64,000 bases of DNA, from positions 608,841-672,840 of the forward strand of contig NZ_ML123049.1 in the NCBI RefSeq assembly GCF_003846175.1, given 5' to 3'. Origin of the DNA: Streptomyces sp. ADI95-17 (GTDB taxonomy: Bacteria > Actinomycetota > Actinomycetes > Streptomycetales > Streptomycetaceae). The translations under genes and the position numbers were made by a program. Of this stretch, positions 1 to 8,880 are shown piece by piece; within the stretch, counting starts at the first letter, position 1, and every line of letters starts with the position of its first letter. The notes under the pieces were generated by a model. That model was not told the origin of the DNA, ran no database searches, and was given only the letters and a program-made list of their open reading frames with translations.

Positions 1-10
1 CGGCCGGGCG

Positions 11-1150
11 TCAGGCGTCCAGCATGCCCGAGGTGTCGATGACCTGACGGATCGCCCGGCCGGAGGCCAGCTCCTCCAACGCCGCGTTGATGTCGGACAG
101 CGGCAGCGTGCCGGTGTGCATCAGCTCCACCGGCATCAGGCCCGCCCGCCACAGCTCCAGGAACCTCGGGATGTCGCGGCGCGGCACCGCGTCGCCCATG
201 TACGAGCCCAGCAGGGACTTTCCCTCGCCCGCGAACGCCAGGGCCGGGACCTCCAGCACCCGGTCCGGGGCGGGCAGGCCCACCGACACGACCCTGCCGC
301 CCCGGGCCACCGCGCTCAGGCACTCGGCCATGACCTTGGGGCTGCCCACCGCCTCGACCGCCAATTCGGCCCCGCCGGAGGTGAGTTCGCGGATCTGCCG
401 CACCGCGTCGTCGGGGGCGTACGCATGTGAGGCACCCAGCCGGAGCGCCAGCTCGCGCTTCTCCCGCACCGGATCGACCGCGATGATCGGATACGCGCCA
501 GCCGCACGGGCGCCGAGCACCGCGGACAGGCCCACCCCGCCCAGGCCGTAGACCACCGTCGACTGCCCCGGACGCAGGGCCGCCGTGTTGATGACCGCGC
601 CCGCGCCCGTCAGCACCGCGCAGCCGAACATCGAGGCGACGGCGAACGGGATGTCCTTGGGGATCGGGACCACCGACTCCTGGGCCAGCACCGCGTGTTC
701 GGAGAACGCCGAGACGCCCAGCTGGTGATGGACCGGGGCGCCGGAGGCATCGGTCAGCAGTGAGGGGCCGTGCAGCAGCGCACCGGAACCGTTCGCCGCC
801 GCGGCCTGGGCGCACAGGGCGGGCCGGCCCGCCGCGCAGTCGCCGCAGAAGCCGCAGCTCGGTACGAAGACCAGCGCCACATGGTCGCCGGGGGCGACCC
901 GGCCGACGCCCGGCCCGGTCTCCTGGACGACGCCCACCGCCTCGTGGCCCAGCGCCATCGGCAGCGGACGGACCCGGTCGCCGTTGACCACCGAGAGGTC
1001 CGAGTGGCAGAGCGAGGCGGCCGCGACGCGTACCAGCACCTCGCCCTCGCGCGGGGCGCCCAGCTCCAGTTCCTCCACCTCGACCGGACGGGAATCGGAA
1101 TACGGGCGGGCCGTCGATGTCCCGCGCAGCACCACCGCACGGGTCTTCAC
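11..1150 (-). CDS. Zinc-dependent alcohol dehydrogenase (MDR family)
   Basis: 379 aa. Zinc-binding medium-chain dehydrogenase that probably oxidises an alcohol with NAD(P). Catalytic zinc ligands are visible at Cys48 (SLCHSDL) and His69-Glu70 (LGHE). The structural zinc lobe has four cysteines at 99, 102, 105 and 113. A Rossmann loop (YGLGGVG) lies near residue 200. The start is GTG and overlaps the stop of the upstream monooxygenase gene by 4 bases, so the two are translationally coupled. It is the last gene of a minus-strand glycerol operon. The substrate is not evident; an alcohol or aldehyde derived from glycerol or alkylglycerol is inferred from context only. Confidence 0.85.
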   Translation of the reverse strand: MKTRAVVLRGTSTARPYSDSRPVEVEELELGAPREGEVLVRVAAASLCHSDLSVVNGDRVRPLPMALGHEAVGVVQETGPGVGRVAPGDHVALVFVPSCGFCGDCAAGRPALCAQAAAANGSGALLHGPSLLTDASGAPVHHQLGVSAFSEHAVLAQESVVPIPKDIPFAVASMFGCAVLTGAGAVINTAALRPGQSTVVYGLGGVGLSAVLGARAAGAYPIIAVDPVREKRELALRLGASHAYAPDDAVRQIRELTSGGAELAVEAVGSPKVMAECLSAVARGGRVVSVGLPAPDRVLEVPALAFAGEGKSLLGSYMGDAVPRRDIPRFLELWRAGLMPVELMHTGTLPLSDINAALEELASGRAIRQVIDTSGMLDA

Positions 1151-1449
1151 GCGACCGCCTCCGGACGCGGGGCGCAGCGCAGCACGTCACGGCTCTCCAG
1201 CAGCGGGACGACCCGGCCGAGCACGATCTCCTGGAAGTGCGGAGTGGCGCAGTGCGCGGTGAAGTCGGCCTCGGAGGCGTACTCCTCGTACAGCACGATC
1301 GCCCGCGGGTCCTCGGTGCCCTGGTGGACCCGGTAGGCGAGATTGCCGGGCTCCTCGCGGGAGGCGGCGGCCATCGTGTCGAGCAGCGGGAGAACGGTGT
1401 TCTCCTCGCCCTCCTTGGTGCGGTAGCGGGCTACGACCACGTATGTCAT
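1147..1449 (-). CDS. Antibiotic biosynthesis monooxygenase (ABM) domain protein
   Basis: 100 aa, the usual length of a single ABM ferredoxin-like domain. It begins MTYVVVARY and has the family-like segments REEPGNLAYRVHQ and FHFQEIV-type spacing (ATPHFQEIV, residues 69-77). Members are dimeric and either oxidise quinols or aromatics without cofactor, or are YgiN/LsrG-like. The ATG at 1449 fits the family length; the open frame extends further upstream but would overlap the GlpP-like gene out of frame. It lies between the antiterminator gene and the alcohol dehydrogenase, and its role there is unknown. Confidence 0.75.
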   Translation of the reverse strand: MTYVVVARYRTKEGEENTVLPLLDTMAAASREEPGNLAYRVHQGTEDPRAIVLYEEYASEADFTAHCATPHFQEIVLGRVVPLLESRDVLRCAPRPEAVA

Positions 1450-1454
1450 GGGGG

Positions 1455-2114
1455 TTACTCCTGGGGTGGGGCGGGCCTCTTCAGAGCGGCGGGCGGGACC
1501 GGCGGCAGCTGGTCGCGGCGCAGATGCCAGAGGCGGGGGTCGGACGTGGCGGCGGCGGCCGACCCGAGGGCCAGCGCGAGCGCGACGTCCGCGGCGTTCT
1601 CCACGAAGCCCGCGGCCACCGACGGGGACATCGCGCGCTGTGCCTGCGCGCTCATCCGGGCGATGATCGGGGCGGGCATGATCTCGACCAGGTCCGGCGC
1701 CCCGCGCGAGATCGCGTCCGTGGAGCGGCGCAGATTGGACCGGTCGGTGACGAACACCTTCATCATCGTCAGCAGGCCGAGCGGACGGCCCTTCTCTATG
1801 AGGGAGAGCCGGGTGCTGACCACGCCGTGCGCGCCCATGTTCTTGATGAACTCCAGCGCGCCCCGGTCCTGAGCCAGACCGGGGCTGCTGTCCACGTTCA
1901 CGAACACGGTCTTCCCCGCCCGGCCCAGCGCCGGCACGACCTGGGGCAGCTGCCCCACGGCGAACGAGGCGAGGATGCACACCTTGGCCGGTGCGGTCAG
2001 GAACTGCCGCAGCGGCTGGGTGCCGACGACCGACGCGACGACCGGCACCTCGGCGAACGCCGCGGTGAGCCGGGGGTCGAGCGGGGCACCGGACCGGGAG
2101 GGGGAAGGGGTCAT
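1455..2114 (-). CDS. glpP: GlpP-type glycerol-3-phosphate responsive antiterminator
   Basis: 219 aa TIM-barrel protein of the G3P_antiterm family. The core aligns well with Bacillus GlpP: KTVFVNVDSSPGL, GAHGVVSTRLSLIEKGR, TMMKVFVTDRS and APDLVEIMPAPI follow the same order as in that family. Bacillus GlpP binds glycerol-3-phosphate and then mRNA leaders, allowing transcription through a terminator. The neighbours fit: glycerol kinase and glycerol-3-phosphate dehydrogenase are in the same operon, and a hairpin with a T-tract lies in the operon leader (8614-8665). The first ~20 and last ~30 residues are Pro/Ala-rich extensions. Streptomyces glycerol genes are better known for control by the repressor GylR, so RNA-level control here would be notable. 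Confidence 0.85.
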   Translation of the reverse strand: MTPSPSRSGAPLDPRLTAAFAEVPVVASVVGTQPLRQFLTAPAKVCILASFAVGQLPQVVPALGRAGKTVFVNVDSSPGLAQDRGALEFIKNMGAHGVVSTRLSLIEKGRPLGLLTMMKVFVTDRSNLRRSTDAISRGAPDLVEIMPAPIIARMSAQAQRAMSPSVAAGFVENAADVALALALGSAAAATSDPRLWHLRRDQLPPVPPAALKRPAPPQE

Positions 2115-2163
2115 GGCAAGGGCCTGCCTGGGGAAGGGGTTCGTGGCTGCTGAGATCCTGCGG

Positions 2164-3717
2164 TCAGTTCAGCGGAGACGTACCGAATCGGCTGGGAAGG
2201 CCCAGTTTGCCAGGGTTGAGAATGCCGGCCGGGTCCAGGGCCTTCTTCACCGCGACGAACGTCGCGAAGCCCGCCCCGAGAGATTCCTCCAGGTAGGGGC
2301 CGCGCAGCAGACCGCAGCCGTGGTGGTGGCTGAGCGCCGCCGCGTGCTCGATCAGTACGGCGTTGGCGGCGTCCCACACCGAGCGGTACCAGTCGCGGCG
2401 CGACTCGGGTGCCACGTCGCCGCGCAGCGAGAAGTAGACGCAGGCGCCGTCGGTGTACGCGTGGGACTGGTGCGCCGAGGCGGCCAGGGTGCCGGGCACC
2501 GACTGGATCGCGGCGACCACCTCGTCGTAGATCACCGGCAGGTCGGTCCAGGACGCGGCCATCTCCAGGGTGTCGGCGACGAAGCCGGGGCCGGGCTTGA
2601 AGCCGTCCGCGGACTTGCCGACCAGCATCCGCTCGTCCAGCCAGCGCTCGAAGACCGCCTTGCTGTCCAGCTCGGGGCCGTACGTCTCGCAGACCTCCCT
2701 CGCCACCTTGATCGACGCGTCGACGACGGCCGGGTCGCCCTCGTCGGCGACGAGCAGCAGGTTGGTCTCCGGGTGGCCGAAGTGGGTGCCCGACTCCAGG
2801 GTGTCGTACAGCCGCAGCACGGCCGGGGTCGCGCCGCGCTGCATGATCCTGCGGCAGGCGTCCAGGCCCTCCGCGAAGGTCTTGAAGCCGTACGCGACGG
2901 CGTCGGCGTACTCGGGCAGCGGGTGGACCCGCAGCCGGGCCGAGACGATGACGCCGAGGGTGCCCTCGGAACCGACGAACAGCTGGCGCAGGTCCGGGCC
3001 GACCGCGGCACGGGCGTAGTCGCCGTACGTGGCACGCGTGCCGTCCGCGTGCACGACGTCCACACCGACGACCATGTCCTCGATCTTGCCGTACCGGGTG
3101 GAGAGCTGACCGGCGCCGCGGCAGGCGATCCAGCCGCCGACCGTGGACACGGCGAACGCGGACGGCCAGTGGCCGGTGGTGACCCCGTACTCCTCCTGGA
3201 GCTGCTTCTCGAAGAGGTCCCCGAACATGCCGGCCTGGACGTCCACGACGTTCGACTCGGCGTCGAAGCCGGTGATCTCGTTCAGCCCGCAGACGTCCAG
3301 GACGACGCCGCCGAAGACGGGCAGCGCCGCGCCCGTGACGTTGGAGCGGCCGGCCGACGGGGTGACCGGGACGCCCGCCTCGTGGCAGATCCGCAGCACG
3401 GCCGCGACCTGGTCGGCGTCGGCCGCCTCGACGATCACGGCGTCCGGCGTCGCGGGACGGCCCTCGGTCTCGCCGATCATCGAGCCGGCCCACCAGTCAC
3501 GGGTCCGGGTGACGACCTCCTCGCGGGCGGTGTGCACCGCGTGCGCGGCCTCGCGCAGCGCCTCGATCACGGTCTCGGGGACCTCGACCGGGTTCACCTG
3601 GAGGGCGGCCTCGCCGTCCCCGATCGGGGTGTTCTGCGCCCACTTGGCGAAGCTGGGGGCGCCGATCGTGTAGTTGCCCCGGTTGAACGGGTGGGTGATG
3701 GTCTGACGGCTGATCAT
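2164..3717 (-). CDS. FAD-binding oxidoreductase, alkylglycerone-phosphate synthase-like
   Basis: 517 aa. It has an FAD-binding PCMH-type fold (VTPSAGRSNVTGAALP, TVGGWIACRGAGQLSTRYGK, GSEGTLGVI) and a C-terminal domain ending in the AGPS-like signature SHHHGCGLLRGPYLEESL followed by KKALDPAGILNPGK. In AGPS the His-rich loop takes part in exchanging the acyl group of acyl-DHAP for a fatty alcohol in ether-lipid synthesis. D-lactate or glycolate oxidases share the fold but lack this triple-His loop. The start is the ATG at 3717, overlapping the glpD stop (ATGA). Its place between glpD, which makes DHAP, and glpP suggests a DHAP- or alkyl-glycerol-related substrate. Whether it works in synthesis or breakdown cannot be told. 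Confidence 0.75.
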   Translation of the reverse strand: MISRQTITHPFNRGNYTIGAPSFAKWAQNTPIGDGEAALQVNPVEVPETVIEALREAAHAVHTAREEVVTRTRDWWAGSMIGETEGRPATPDAVIVEAADADQVAAVLRICHEAGVPVTPSAGRSNVTGAALPVFGGVVLDVCGLNEITGFDAESNVVDVQAGMFGDLFEKQLQEEYGVTTGHWPSAFAVSTVGGWIACRGAGQLSTRYGKIEDMVVGVDVVHADGTRATYGDYARAAVGPDLRQLFVGSEGTLGVIVSARLRVHPLPEYADAVAYGFKTFAEGLDACRRIMQRGATPAVLRLYDTLESGTHFGHPETNLLLVADEGDPAVVDASIKVAREVCETYGPELDSKAVFERWLDERMLVGKSADGFKPGPGFVADTLEMAASWTDLPVIYDEVVAAIQSVPGTLAASAHQSHAYTDGACVYFSLRGDVAPESRRDWYRSVWDAANAVLIEHAAALSHHHGCGLLRGPYLEESLGAGFATFVAVKKALDPAGILNPGKLGLPSRFGTSPLN

Positions 3718-5387
3718 GCTGCTGCCCCTTCGAGGAGTACGGACTTTTCGTGACGGACGGCTGCGAGGTACTCGGAGACCGAACGCTCCACCTCGGCCTG
3801 AGTGAGGTTCAGTTCCCGGCCGAGGATCGCGCCCACGGCCCCGGCGGCGTCGGCGGACGCGTCCCGGGCGAACAGCCGGGCGCGCATCCGGCGCGAGAGC
3901 ACGTCGTCGACCGAGCGGGCCAGTTCGGCGCGGGCCGCGTACACGACCTCGGCCCTGGTGTACGGGAGTCCGGCGACGATCGGCTCGGCCAGCGACGGGT
4001 CGTCCTGGATCAGGTCGCCGACGAAGCGGGCCTCGGTGCCGAAGCGCTCGCCGAGGTGGGCGGCGATGCCACCGGAGGCCGCGACGGCCTCGGCGTCGTA
4101 ACCGGCGCCGCCGAGCAGCGGGAGGTCGGTGGTGCGGCTCTTCGCCCTGCGGCCGAGGACCGTCATCACCTTGTCGATGACGAGTTCGCCCATGTGCCGG
4201 CTGGTGGTGAGCTTGCCACCGGTCACCGTCACCATGCCGGTGCGGCCCACGGTGATGTGGTGGTCGCGGCGCATGTCGAGGGTCGCGCCCTCCTTGCCGC
4301 CGACCAGCGGGCGCAGACCGCCGATGGAGCCGACCACGTCGTCCGGGGTGAGCTTCCCCTCGAAGGCGGTGTTGGCGCCCTCCAGCAGGAAGTCCATCTC
4401 CTCGCGGGTGCAGTGCACGTCGTCGGGGGAGCCCTGGTAGTCCTCGTCGGTGGTGCCGAGCACGACGCTGTTGCCCCAGCGGGTGCAGGTCGCTCGGCGG
4501 GCCCGGCCGGGGATCGGCACGGTGACCGTGCAGTTGATCCGCACCTTGTCCCACGGCACCACGATGTGGACGCCCTTGGCGGGCCGGACCTGCGGCTCGT
4601 GGCCGTCGTCAGCCTTCGCGTCGAGCTCGTCGGTCCATACGCCGGTGGCGTTGACGACGGCCCGGGCACGGATGTCGAAGCTGTCGCCGTCCGCCGAGAC
4701 CCGGGCGCCGGACACCTTGCCCATCTGCATCAGCAGACCTTCGGCCCTGGCCCCGTTGAGGATCGTCGCACCGAGCGCGGCGGCGGTCCGGACGATGGTG
4801 AGGACGAGACGGGCGTCGTCGGTGCGGGCGTCGAAGTACATCAGCCCGCCCTTGAGGTTCTCCGCACGCAGCGTCGGTGCCTGCGCGAGGACCTCGGGAA
4901 CGGTGAGCCGCTGGTGCAGCTTCCCGATCCGCCAGCCGCCGACCAGGTCGTACGTCCACAGCAGGCCCTCGAAACCCTTGGCCAGGCGGGCGTCGAAGAT
5001 GCCCTCCTTCTCCAGGATCGGGAAGAGGAACGGCAGCCGGTGCACCAGGTGCGGGGCGTTCTTGCGGAAGCGGTGCCGCTCCAGGAGCGAGTGGCGGACC
5101 AGGTTGACGTTGCCCTGCTCGATGTAGCGCAGACCGCCGTGCACCATCTTCGAGGACTTCGACGACGTGCCGGAGGCGAAGTCGTCCTTCTCGATCAGCG
5201 CCGCGCGCAGCCCGCGCGAGGCGGCGTCGAGCACGGCGTACGCCCCGGTGATGCCGCCGCCGATGACGAGTACGTCGTACGTGTCGTCGGCCAGCCGGCG
5301 CTTGAGGGCTGCCCGGTCGAGCAGCAGGGGCGTTCGGCGGGTCGCCGCGGCGCTGCGCCGCGGCTTCCGGGCGGGCATGGTGATCAC
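3714..5387 (-). CDS. glpD: Glycerol-3-phosphate dehydrogenase (FAD)
   Basis: 557 aa. Oxidises sn-glycerol-3-phosphate to DHAP at the membrane with FAD and quinone. The dinucleotide-binding motif VIGGGITGAYAVLDAASRG lies near the N terminus, followed by SSKSSKMVHGGLRYIEQGN and KGVHIVVPW, all typical of GlpD. The C-terminal cap region resembles DAO_C. The start chosen is GTG at 5387, because AGGAG lies 8 bases upstream of it; the in-frame ATG at 5378 lacks a well-placed ribosome site. Downstream it overlaps the AGPS-like gene by 4 bases. Confidence 0.92.
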   Translation of the reverse strand: MITMPARKPRRSAAATRRTPLLLDRAALKRRLADDTYDVLVIGGGITGAYAVLDAASRGLRAALIEKDDFASGTSSKSSKMVHGGLRYIEQGNVNLVRHSLLERHRFRKNAPHLVHRLPFLFPILEKEGIFDARLAKGFEGLLWTYDLVGGWRIGKLHQRLTVPEVLAQAPTLRAENLKGGLMYFDARTDDARLVLTIVRTAAALGATILNGARAEGLLMQMGKVSGARVSADGDSFDIRARAVVNATGVWTDELDAKADDGHEPQVRPAKGVHIVVPWDKVRINCTVTVPIPGRARRATCTRWGNSVVLGTTDEDYQGSPDDVHCTREEMDFLLEGANTAFEGKLTPDDVVGSIGGLRPLVGGKEGATLDMRRDHHITVGRTGMVTVTGGKLTTSRHMGELVIDKVMTVLGRRAKSRTTDLPLLGGAGYDAEAVAASGGIAAHLGERFGTEARFVGDLIQDDPSLAEPIVAGLPYTRAEVVYAARAELARSVDDVLSRRMRARLFARDASADAAGAVGAILGRELNLTQAEVERSVSEYLAAVRHEKSVLLEGAAA

Positions 5388-5461
5388 AACATCAACTCCT
5401 GGTGTTTCGGTGCGGCGGCCGCGTGGTCGGTACCGGCCGCCGGGTGACGGTCGGGGGGCCG

Positions 5462-7033
5462 TCAGTGGGGGGTGTGAGGTTCGGGGGCCTTCAGGGGGAG
5501 GAGCGCGGGGTCGCCGAGGTGGGCGATGAGCACGTCGCGCCAGGCGGACCGCTGGGCGGCGCGTTCGGCCGCGGTGATCGCGGGTTCGAAGATCCGGCCG
5601 AGCGGCTGGGCCTCGACGACCTCTTCGAGCGAGGACCACAGGCCCTGCGCGACACCGGCGAGATACGCGGTGCCCCGCAGGCTGGCGGTCGCGGAGTCGG
5701 AGACCCGTTCAAGCGGCAGGCCGGTCAGGTCGGCCTGGGTCTGCATGAGCGGGTCGCTGCCGGATACCCCGCCGCCGACCCGGAGCCGGGTGAACGGGGT
5801 GCCCATGGTGTCGGCGACGCCGTCGATCAGGTCGCACACCGAGTGCGCGATCCCGTCGAGCACGGCGCGGGCGAGATCGGCGCGGGTGGTGGCGAGGGTG
5901 AGCCCGGTGAGGGCGGCGGTGGCCTCCGGGTGCCAGACCGGCGTACGGACCCCGGCGAGTGCCGGGACGAAACGCGGGGTGCGGCCCGGCCGGGTGGGGA
6001 CCCGGCCCGCCTCCTCACCGAGCTCCTTCGGCGATGCGAACAGGCCCAGGTCGTCGCAGAGCCAGTTCAGCGCCGAGCCCGCCGTGGAGGTGTACGCCTC
6101 CAGGCTGTAGTGGCTGATGTCGCCCTGCCGCCGGCCGGGCTGGGCGAGCACCCCGGAGATGTCCGGCCGGGGCAGGGCGGGCGTGGTGCCGGTCGCCGCG
6201 TCGACGAAGGCGCCGGTCCCGTAGACGCACATGCCCTGCCCGGCGGCGAGACCGCCGAGCGCGACGAGTGCGGCGTGCTGGTCGCCCATGGAGGCGGCCA
6301 GCGGGACGGCGATGCCGAGGGCGGCCGGGTCGGTGGTGCCGAAACCGGCGTCGTCGGAGCGGAGCTCCGGCAGCAGGTCGAGGGGGAAACCGAGGTGGCC
6401 GATCCACTCCTCGTCCCAGGCGTGCCGCTCCAGCAGGTAGCCACCGGTTGAGGCGGCGTTCGTCGGCGTCGTGGCGTGCACGGCGCCGCCGGTGAGCCGC
6501 CAGATCAGCCAGGTGTCGACGGTGCCGAAGAGCAGCCGGCCCTCGCGGTGCGCGGCGGCCACCTCCGGGTGCGCGGCGATCTGCCGGGCGGCCCAGAGGA
6601 ACGGTGCGCGGGCGCCGACCGGCCGGCCCTGACGGGCCAGCAGGGCGGTGTCCCACTCCGCCTCGTACGAGGTGAGGTCGGCCGCGTACCGCCGGTCCTG
6701 CCACACCACCGCGGGCAGCAGCGGCCGCCCGGTCACCCGGTCCCACAGCATCGCGGTCGCCCGCTGGGTGGACAGCGCCACCGCGGTGATCCCGATGCCC
6801 TCCTCGCGGGCCCGGCCGACGGCCCGGCGCGCCACCTCGACGGTGGCGGTCCAGATCTCCATCGGGTCCTGCTCGACCGAGAGGTCGTCCGGATGGCTGA
6901 CCTTGATCGACCGGTAGAACACCTCGTGGGCGGCGCCGGAGTCGAGGACGACTCCGGCCCGGGTGCCCGTGGTGCCCTCGTCGATGGACAGCACACCGCG
7001 CCGTGCGGCGGCGCCGGGAAGCGTCTGCGTCAT
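5462..7033 (-). CDS. glpK: Glycerol kinase, FGGY family
   Basis: 523 aa. Phosphorylates glycerol to sn-glycerol-3-phosphate. Visible FGGY features are LSIDEGTTGTRAGVV (phosphate 1 loop), STQRATAMLWDR, ASMGDQHAALVALG, GTGAFVDAATG and the C-terminal GGGVSGSDPLMQTQADL (FGGY signature 2 region). The ATG at 7033 has GAAAGGG just upstream. A glpK-glpD order downstream of a transporter gives a complete glycerol uptake and entry route. The first loop has EGTTGTR where classical GlpK has DQGTTSSR, so a related polyol substrate cannot be excluded. Confidence 0.88.
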   Translation of the reverse strand: MTQTLPGAAARRGVLSIDEGTTGTRAGVVLDSGAAHEVFYRSIKVSHPDDLSVEQDPMEIWTATVEVARRAVGRAREEGIGITAVALSTQRATAMLWDRVTGRPLLPAVVWQDRRYAADLTSYEAEWDTALLARQGRPVGARAPFLWAARQIAAHPEVAAAHREGRLLFGTVDTWLIWRLTGGAVHATTPTNAASTGGYLLERHAWDEEWIGHLGFPLDLLPELRSDDAGFGTTDPAALGIAVPLAASMGDQHAALVALGGLAAGQGMCVYGTGAFVDAATGTTPALPRPDISGVLAQPGRRQGDISHYSLEAYTSTAGSALNWLCDDLGLFASPKELGEEAGRVPTRPGRTPRFVPALAGVRTPVWHPEATAALTGLTLATTRADLARAVLDGIAHSVCDLIDGVADTMGTPFTRLRVGGGVSGSDPLMQTQADLTGLPLERVSDSATASLRGTAYLAGVAQGLWSSLEEVVEAQPLGRIFEPAITAAERAAQRSAWRDVLIAHLGDPALLPLKAPEPHTPH

Positions 7034-7127
7034 TGCAGCCCTTTCATTGCGAGCATCGCGAGCGAGCTGTGCGGAGGGAGAGGGAGGGGAGGTGACCATC
7101 GTGTGGTGCGACGGGCCCGGCGGCCGG

Positions 7128-8570
7128 TCAGCGCGCGGTCGCGGACCCGGCGGATTCCGGTGCGGCGACGGCACCTCGGTCCTGTCCGGCGGCCTCGTCG
7201 GGGGAGGCGGCCTTCGTCGGGTCCCACTTGATCGCCAGACAGGTGATCAGGCCGAGCAGCGGCACGACGGAGAGCACCAGGAAGGTGTCGGCGAGCCCGA
7301 GGGAGTCCTTGATCTGCGGGAAGACGTACAGCCCGACGACACTGCCGAAGCTGCCGACCATCCCGGTGACACCGGTGCCCAGCGCCCGGACGTCGCTGCT
7401 GTACGAGAGCGCGGCGATGGACTTGCCGTTGGCGCCGGGGCCCGCGGAGTGGCAGAGGATGAACAGCACCGGCAGCAGGAACGCCACGGCCGTGGGCACC
7501 TTCTCGAAGGTCAGCCCCATTGCCAGCAGTGCCACGAACACCCCGGCGAAACCGGCGGCGGAGCTGAGCCGCAGCCCGAGCCGGCGGCCGAAGTACGCGG
7601 AGAGCAGACCGCCCGCGATGCCGAAGGCGTTGAAGACCATCGAGCCGATCGTGGCCTTCTCGAAGCTCTCGCCGAAGATCGTCAGGCTGATCAGCGGGAG
7701 GTACCAGCCGACTGCGAAGTACTGCATCGACTGCCCGAGCGAGATGACCGAGGAGAGGACCGTCCGGGGCAGGTACTCGCCCTTGAAGAGCACCCCGGCC
7801 TGACGGAAGCCGATGGCGGGCGCCTCGGTGGCGGCGCGGGTGGCCTCGTCCGGCTTCCCGGCGACGGCCTTGATGCCGTAGATCTTGTCCAGATTGACCA
7901 CGGCCTGGTCCAGCCGGCCCTTGCTCGCCAGCCAGGTGGGACTCTCCCGCAGCATCAGCCACTGGCCCAGCAGCAGGGCGGCGGCGACGACCGCGGCCGA
8001 GCCGACCGACCAGCGCCAGATGTCCGCGCCGACATCCAGGTTGAAGAAGACCAGGGCGAGCGCGAGGTTGCTGGTGGTGGCGACGTACCAGACGGCCTGC
8101 CACAGGTTCAGCCGGCCGCCCAGCTTCGCGGGCGTGTACTCGGCCAGCAGCGCCATGGCGACGGCGAAGTCGATGCCGTAGGCGACACCCACCAGGACCC
8201 GGCCGAGCCAGACCACGGTGAAGTCACCGGCGAAGGCGGCCAGCAGGGCGCCCGCGATCGCGAACACCTTGGCGATGAGCAGCGGGGGGACCCGGCCGAT
8301 CCGGGTGGCGAGCCAGCCGCCGACCGGATTGAAGATGATCGCCAGGGCCGGAGCGGTGGCCGTGAGGATCGAGACCTGCGTGCTGGTGAGCTCCATCTGG
8401 GACGTCATCGGCCCCAGACCGGCGCTCAGCGCGGCGTTCGAATAGGCGTCGAGGAACAGCCCGCCGAACACGAGAAACCAGATGACCTGCGCCCGGCCGG
8501 TGATCTTTCCCAGCCCATCGATGAGCGCAACGACGTCGGCGACGCCTTTGACGCTCGGACGTTGTGCCAT
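7128..8570 (-). CDS. MFS transporter, probable glycerol or polyol uptake
   Basis: 480 aa with about 12 hydrophobic segments. MFS signatures include GGWLATRIGRVPPLL between helices 2 and 3 and WLGRVLVGVAYG. A Pro/Ala-rich hydrophilic tail follows the last helix. The ATG at 8570 is preceded by GAAGGCGG; the frame stays open further upstream, but that part overlaps the leader hairpin. As first gene of the operon it probably imports glycerol, a glycerol ester or a polyol for GlpK. The classical GlpF facilitator of Streptomyces is an aquaporin-type channel, so a transporter of this class is a different solution. Confidence 0.8.
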   Translation of the reverse strand: MAQRPSVKGVADVVALIDGLGKITGRAQVIWFLVFGGLFLDAYSNAALSAGLGPMTSQMELTSTQVSILTATAPALAIIFNPVGGWLATRIGRVPPLLIAKVFAIAGALLAAFAGDFTVVWLGRVLVGVAYGIDFAVAMALLAEYTPAKLGGRLNLWQAVWYVATTSNLALALVFFNLDVGADIWRWSVGSAAVVAAALLLGQWLMLRESPTWLASKGRLDQAVVNLDKIYGIKAVAGKPDEATRAATEAPAIGFRQAGVLFKGEYLPRTVLSSVISLGQSMQYFAVGWYLPLISLTIFGESFEKATIGSMVFNAFGIAGGLLSAYFGRRLGLRLSSAAGFAGVFVALLAMGLTFEKVPTAVAFLLPVLFILCHSAGPGANGKSIAALSYSSDVRALGTGVTGMVGSFGSVVGLYVFPQIKDSLGLADTFLVLSVVPLLGLITCLAIKWDPTKAASPDEAAGQDRGAVAAPESAGSATAR

Positions 8571-8613
8571 GAATCCGCCTTCGAGGAAGACCCATCGGCG
8601 GCACGGGGAGCAC

Positions 8614-8665
8614 AAAAAAACAGGCATGACGAAACCACCGACAGGTGGTCTATGTCTGTGCCTGT
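8614..8665 (-). terminator. Leader terminator (candidate GlpP-controlled attenuator)
   Basis: Read on the minus strand, an outer stem ACAGGCA (8665-8659) pairs with TGCCTGT (8626-8620). It encloses an inner hairpin ACCACC-TGTC-GGTGGT (8649-8634), and seven Ts follow (8620-8614). This is an intrinsic terminator inside the leader, about 44 bases before the transporter ATG and about 60 bases downstream of a promoter. Bacillus GlpP targets have the same layout of an inverted repeat plus a U-run in a 5' leader. Regulation by the operon's own GlpP-like protein is inferred. Confidence 0.7.
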
Positions 8666-8724
8666 CAAAACACTGCGGAAAGCGCCGCAGCACGTGAACT
8701 GCAAGGAATGCGAACTACGCAGTG

Positions 8725-8754
8725 AGGTTAAGAACGCGCCAGGACAAACGTCAA
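8725..8754 (-). promoter_or_regulatory. Promoter of the glycerol operon
   Basis: On the minus strand, TTGACG (8754-8749) is followed after 18 bases by TAACCT (8730-8725). This is a housekeeping-sigma type -35/-10 pair. Transcription would start near 8718 and give a leader of about 150 bases before the ATG at 8570, containing the hairpin terminator at 8614-8665. A further small inverted repeat CTGCGG/CCGCAG lies at 8673-8690. Confidence 0.6.
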
Positions 8755-8880
8755 GGGTTTCCGGCAGGTTACCTGAACGTGACATCGGCCCCGGGAGCGG
8801 TGGCGGTGTCCCGGGAGGGGCGCGTGCGGGGCGGGGCGAGCCGCGCCTGCCCCGCCCCGCCCCACCTGCGGATACGGCCG

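Noticed and set aside
5388..5461. A second GlpP-type leader between glpK and glpD
   Set aside because: No hairpin with a T-run was found there; only G-rich sequence.
8663..8668. TTGACA within the leader hairpin as a -35 element
   Set aside because: No acceptable -10 lies 16-19 bases downstream; the pair at 8754/8725 is better.
8571..8693. Longer start for the MFS transporter within the leader
   Set aside because: The added residues overlap the hairpin and T-tract and are not membrane-like; the ATG at 8570 has a ribosome site.
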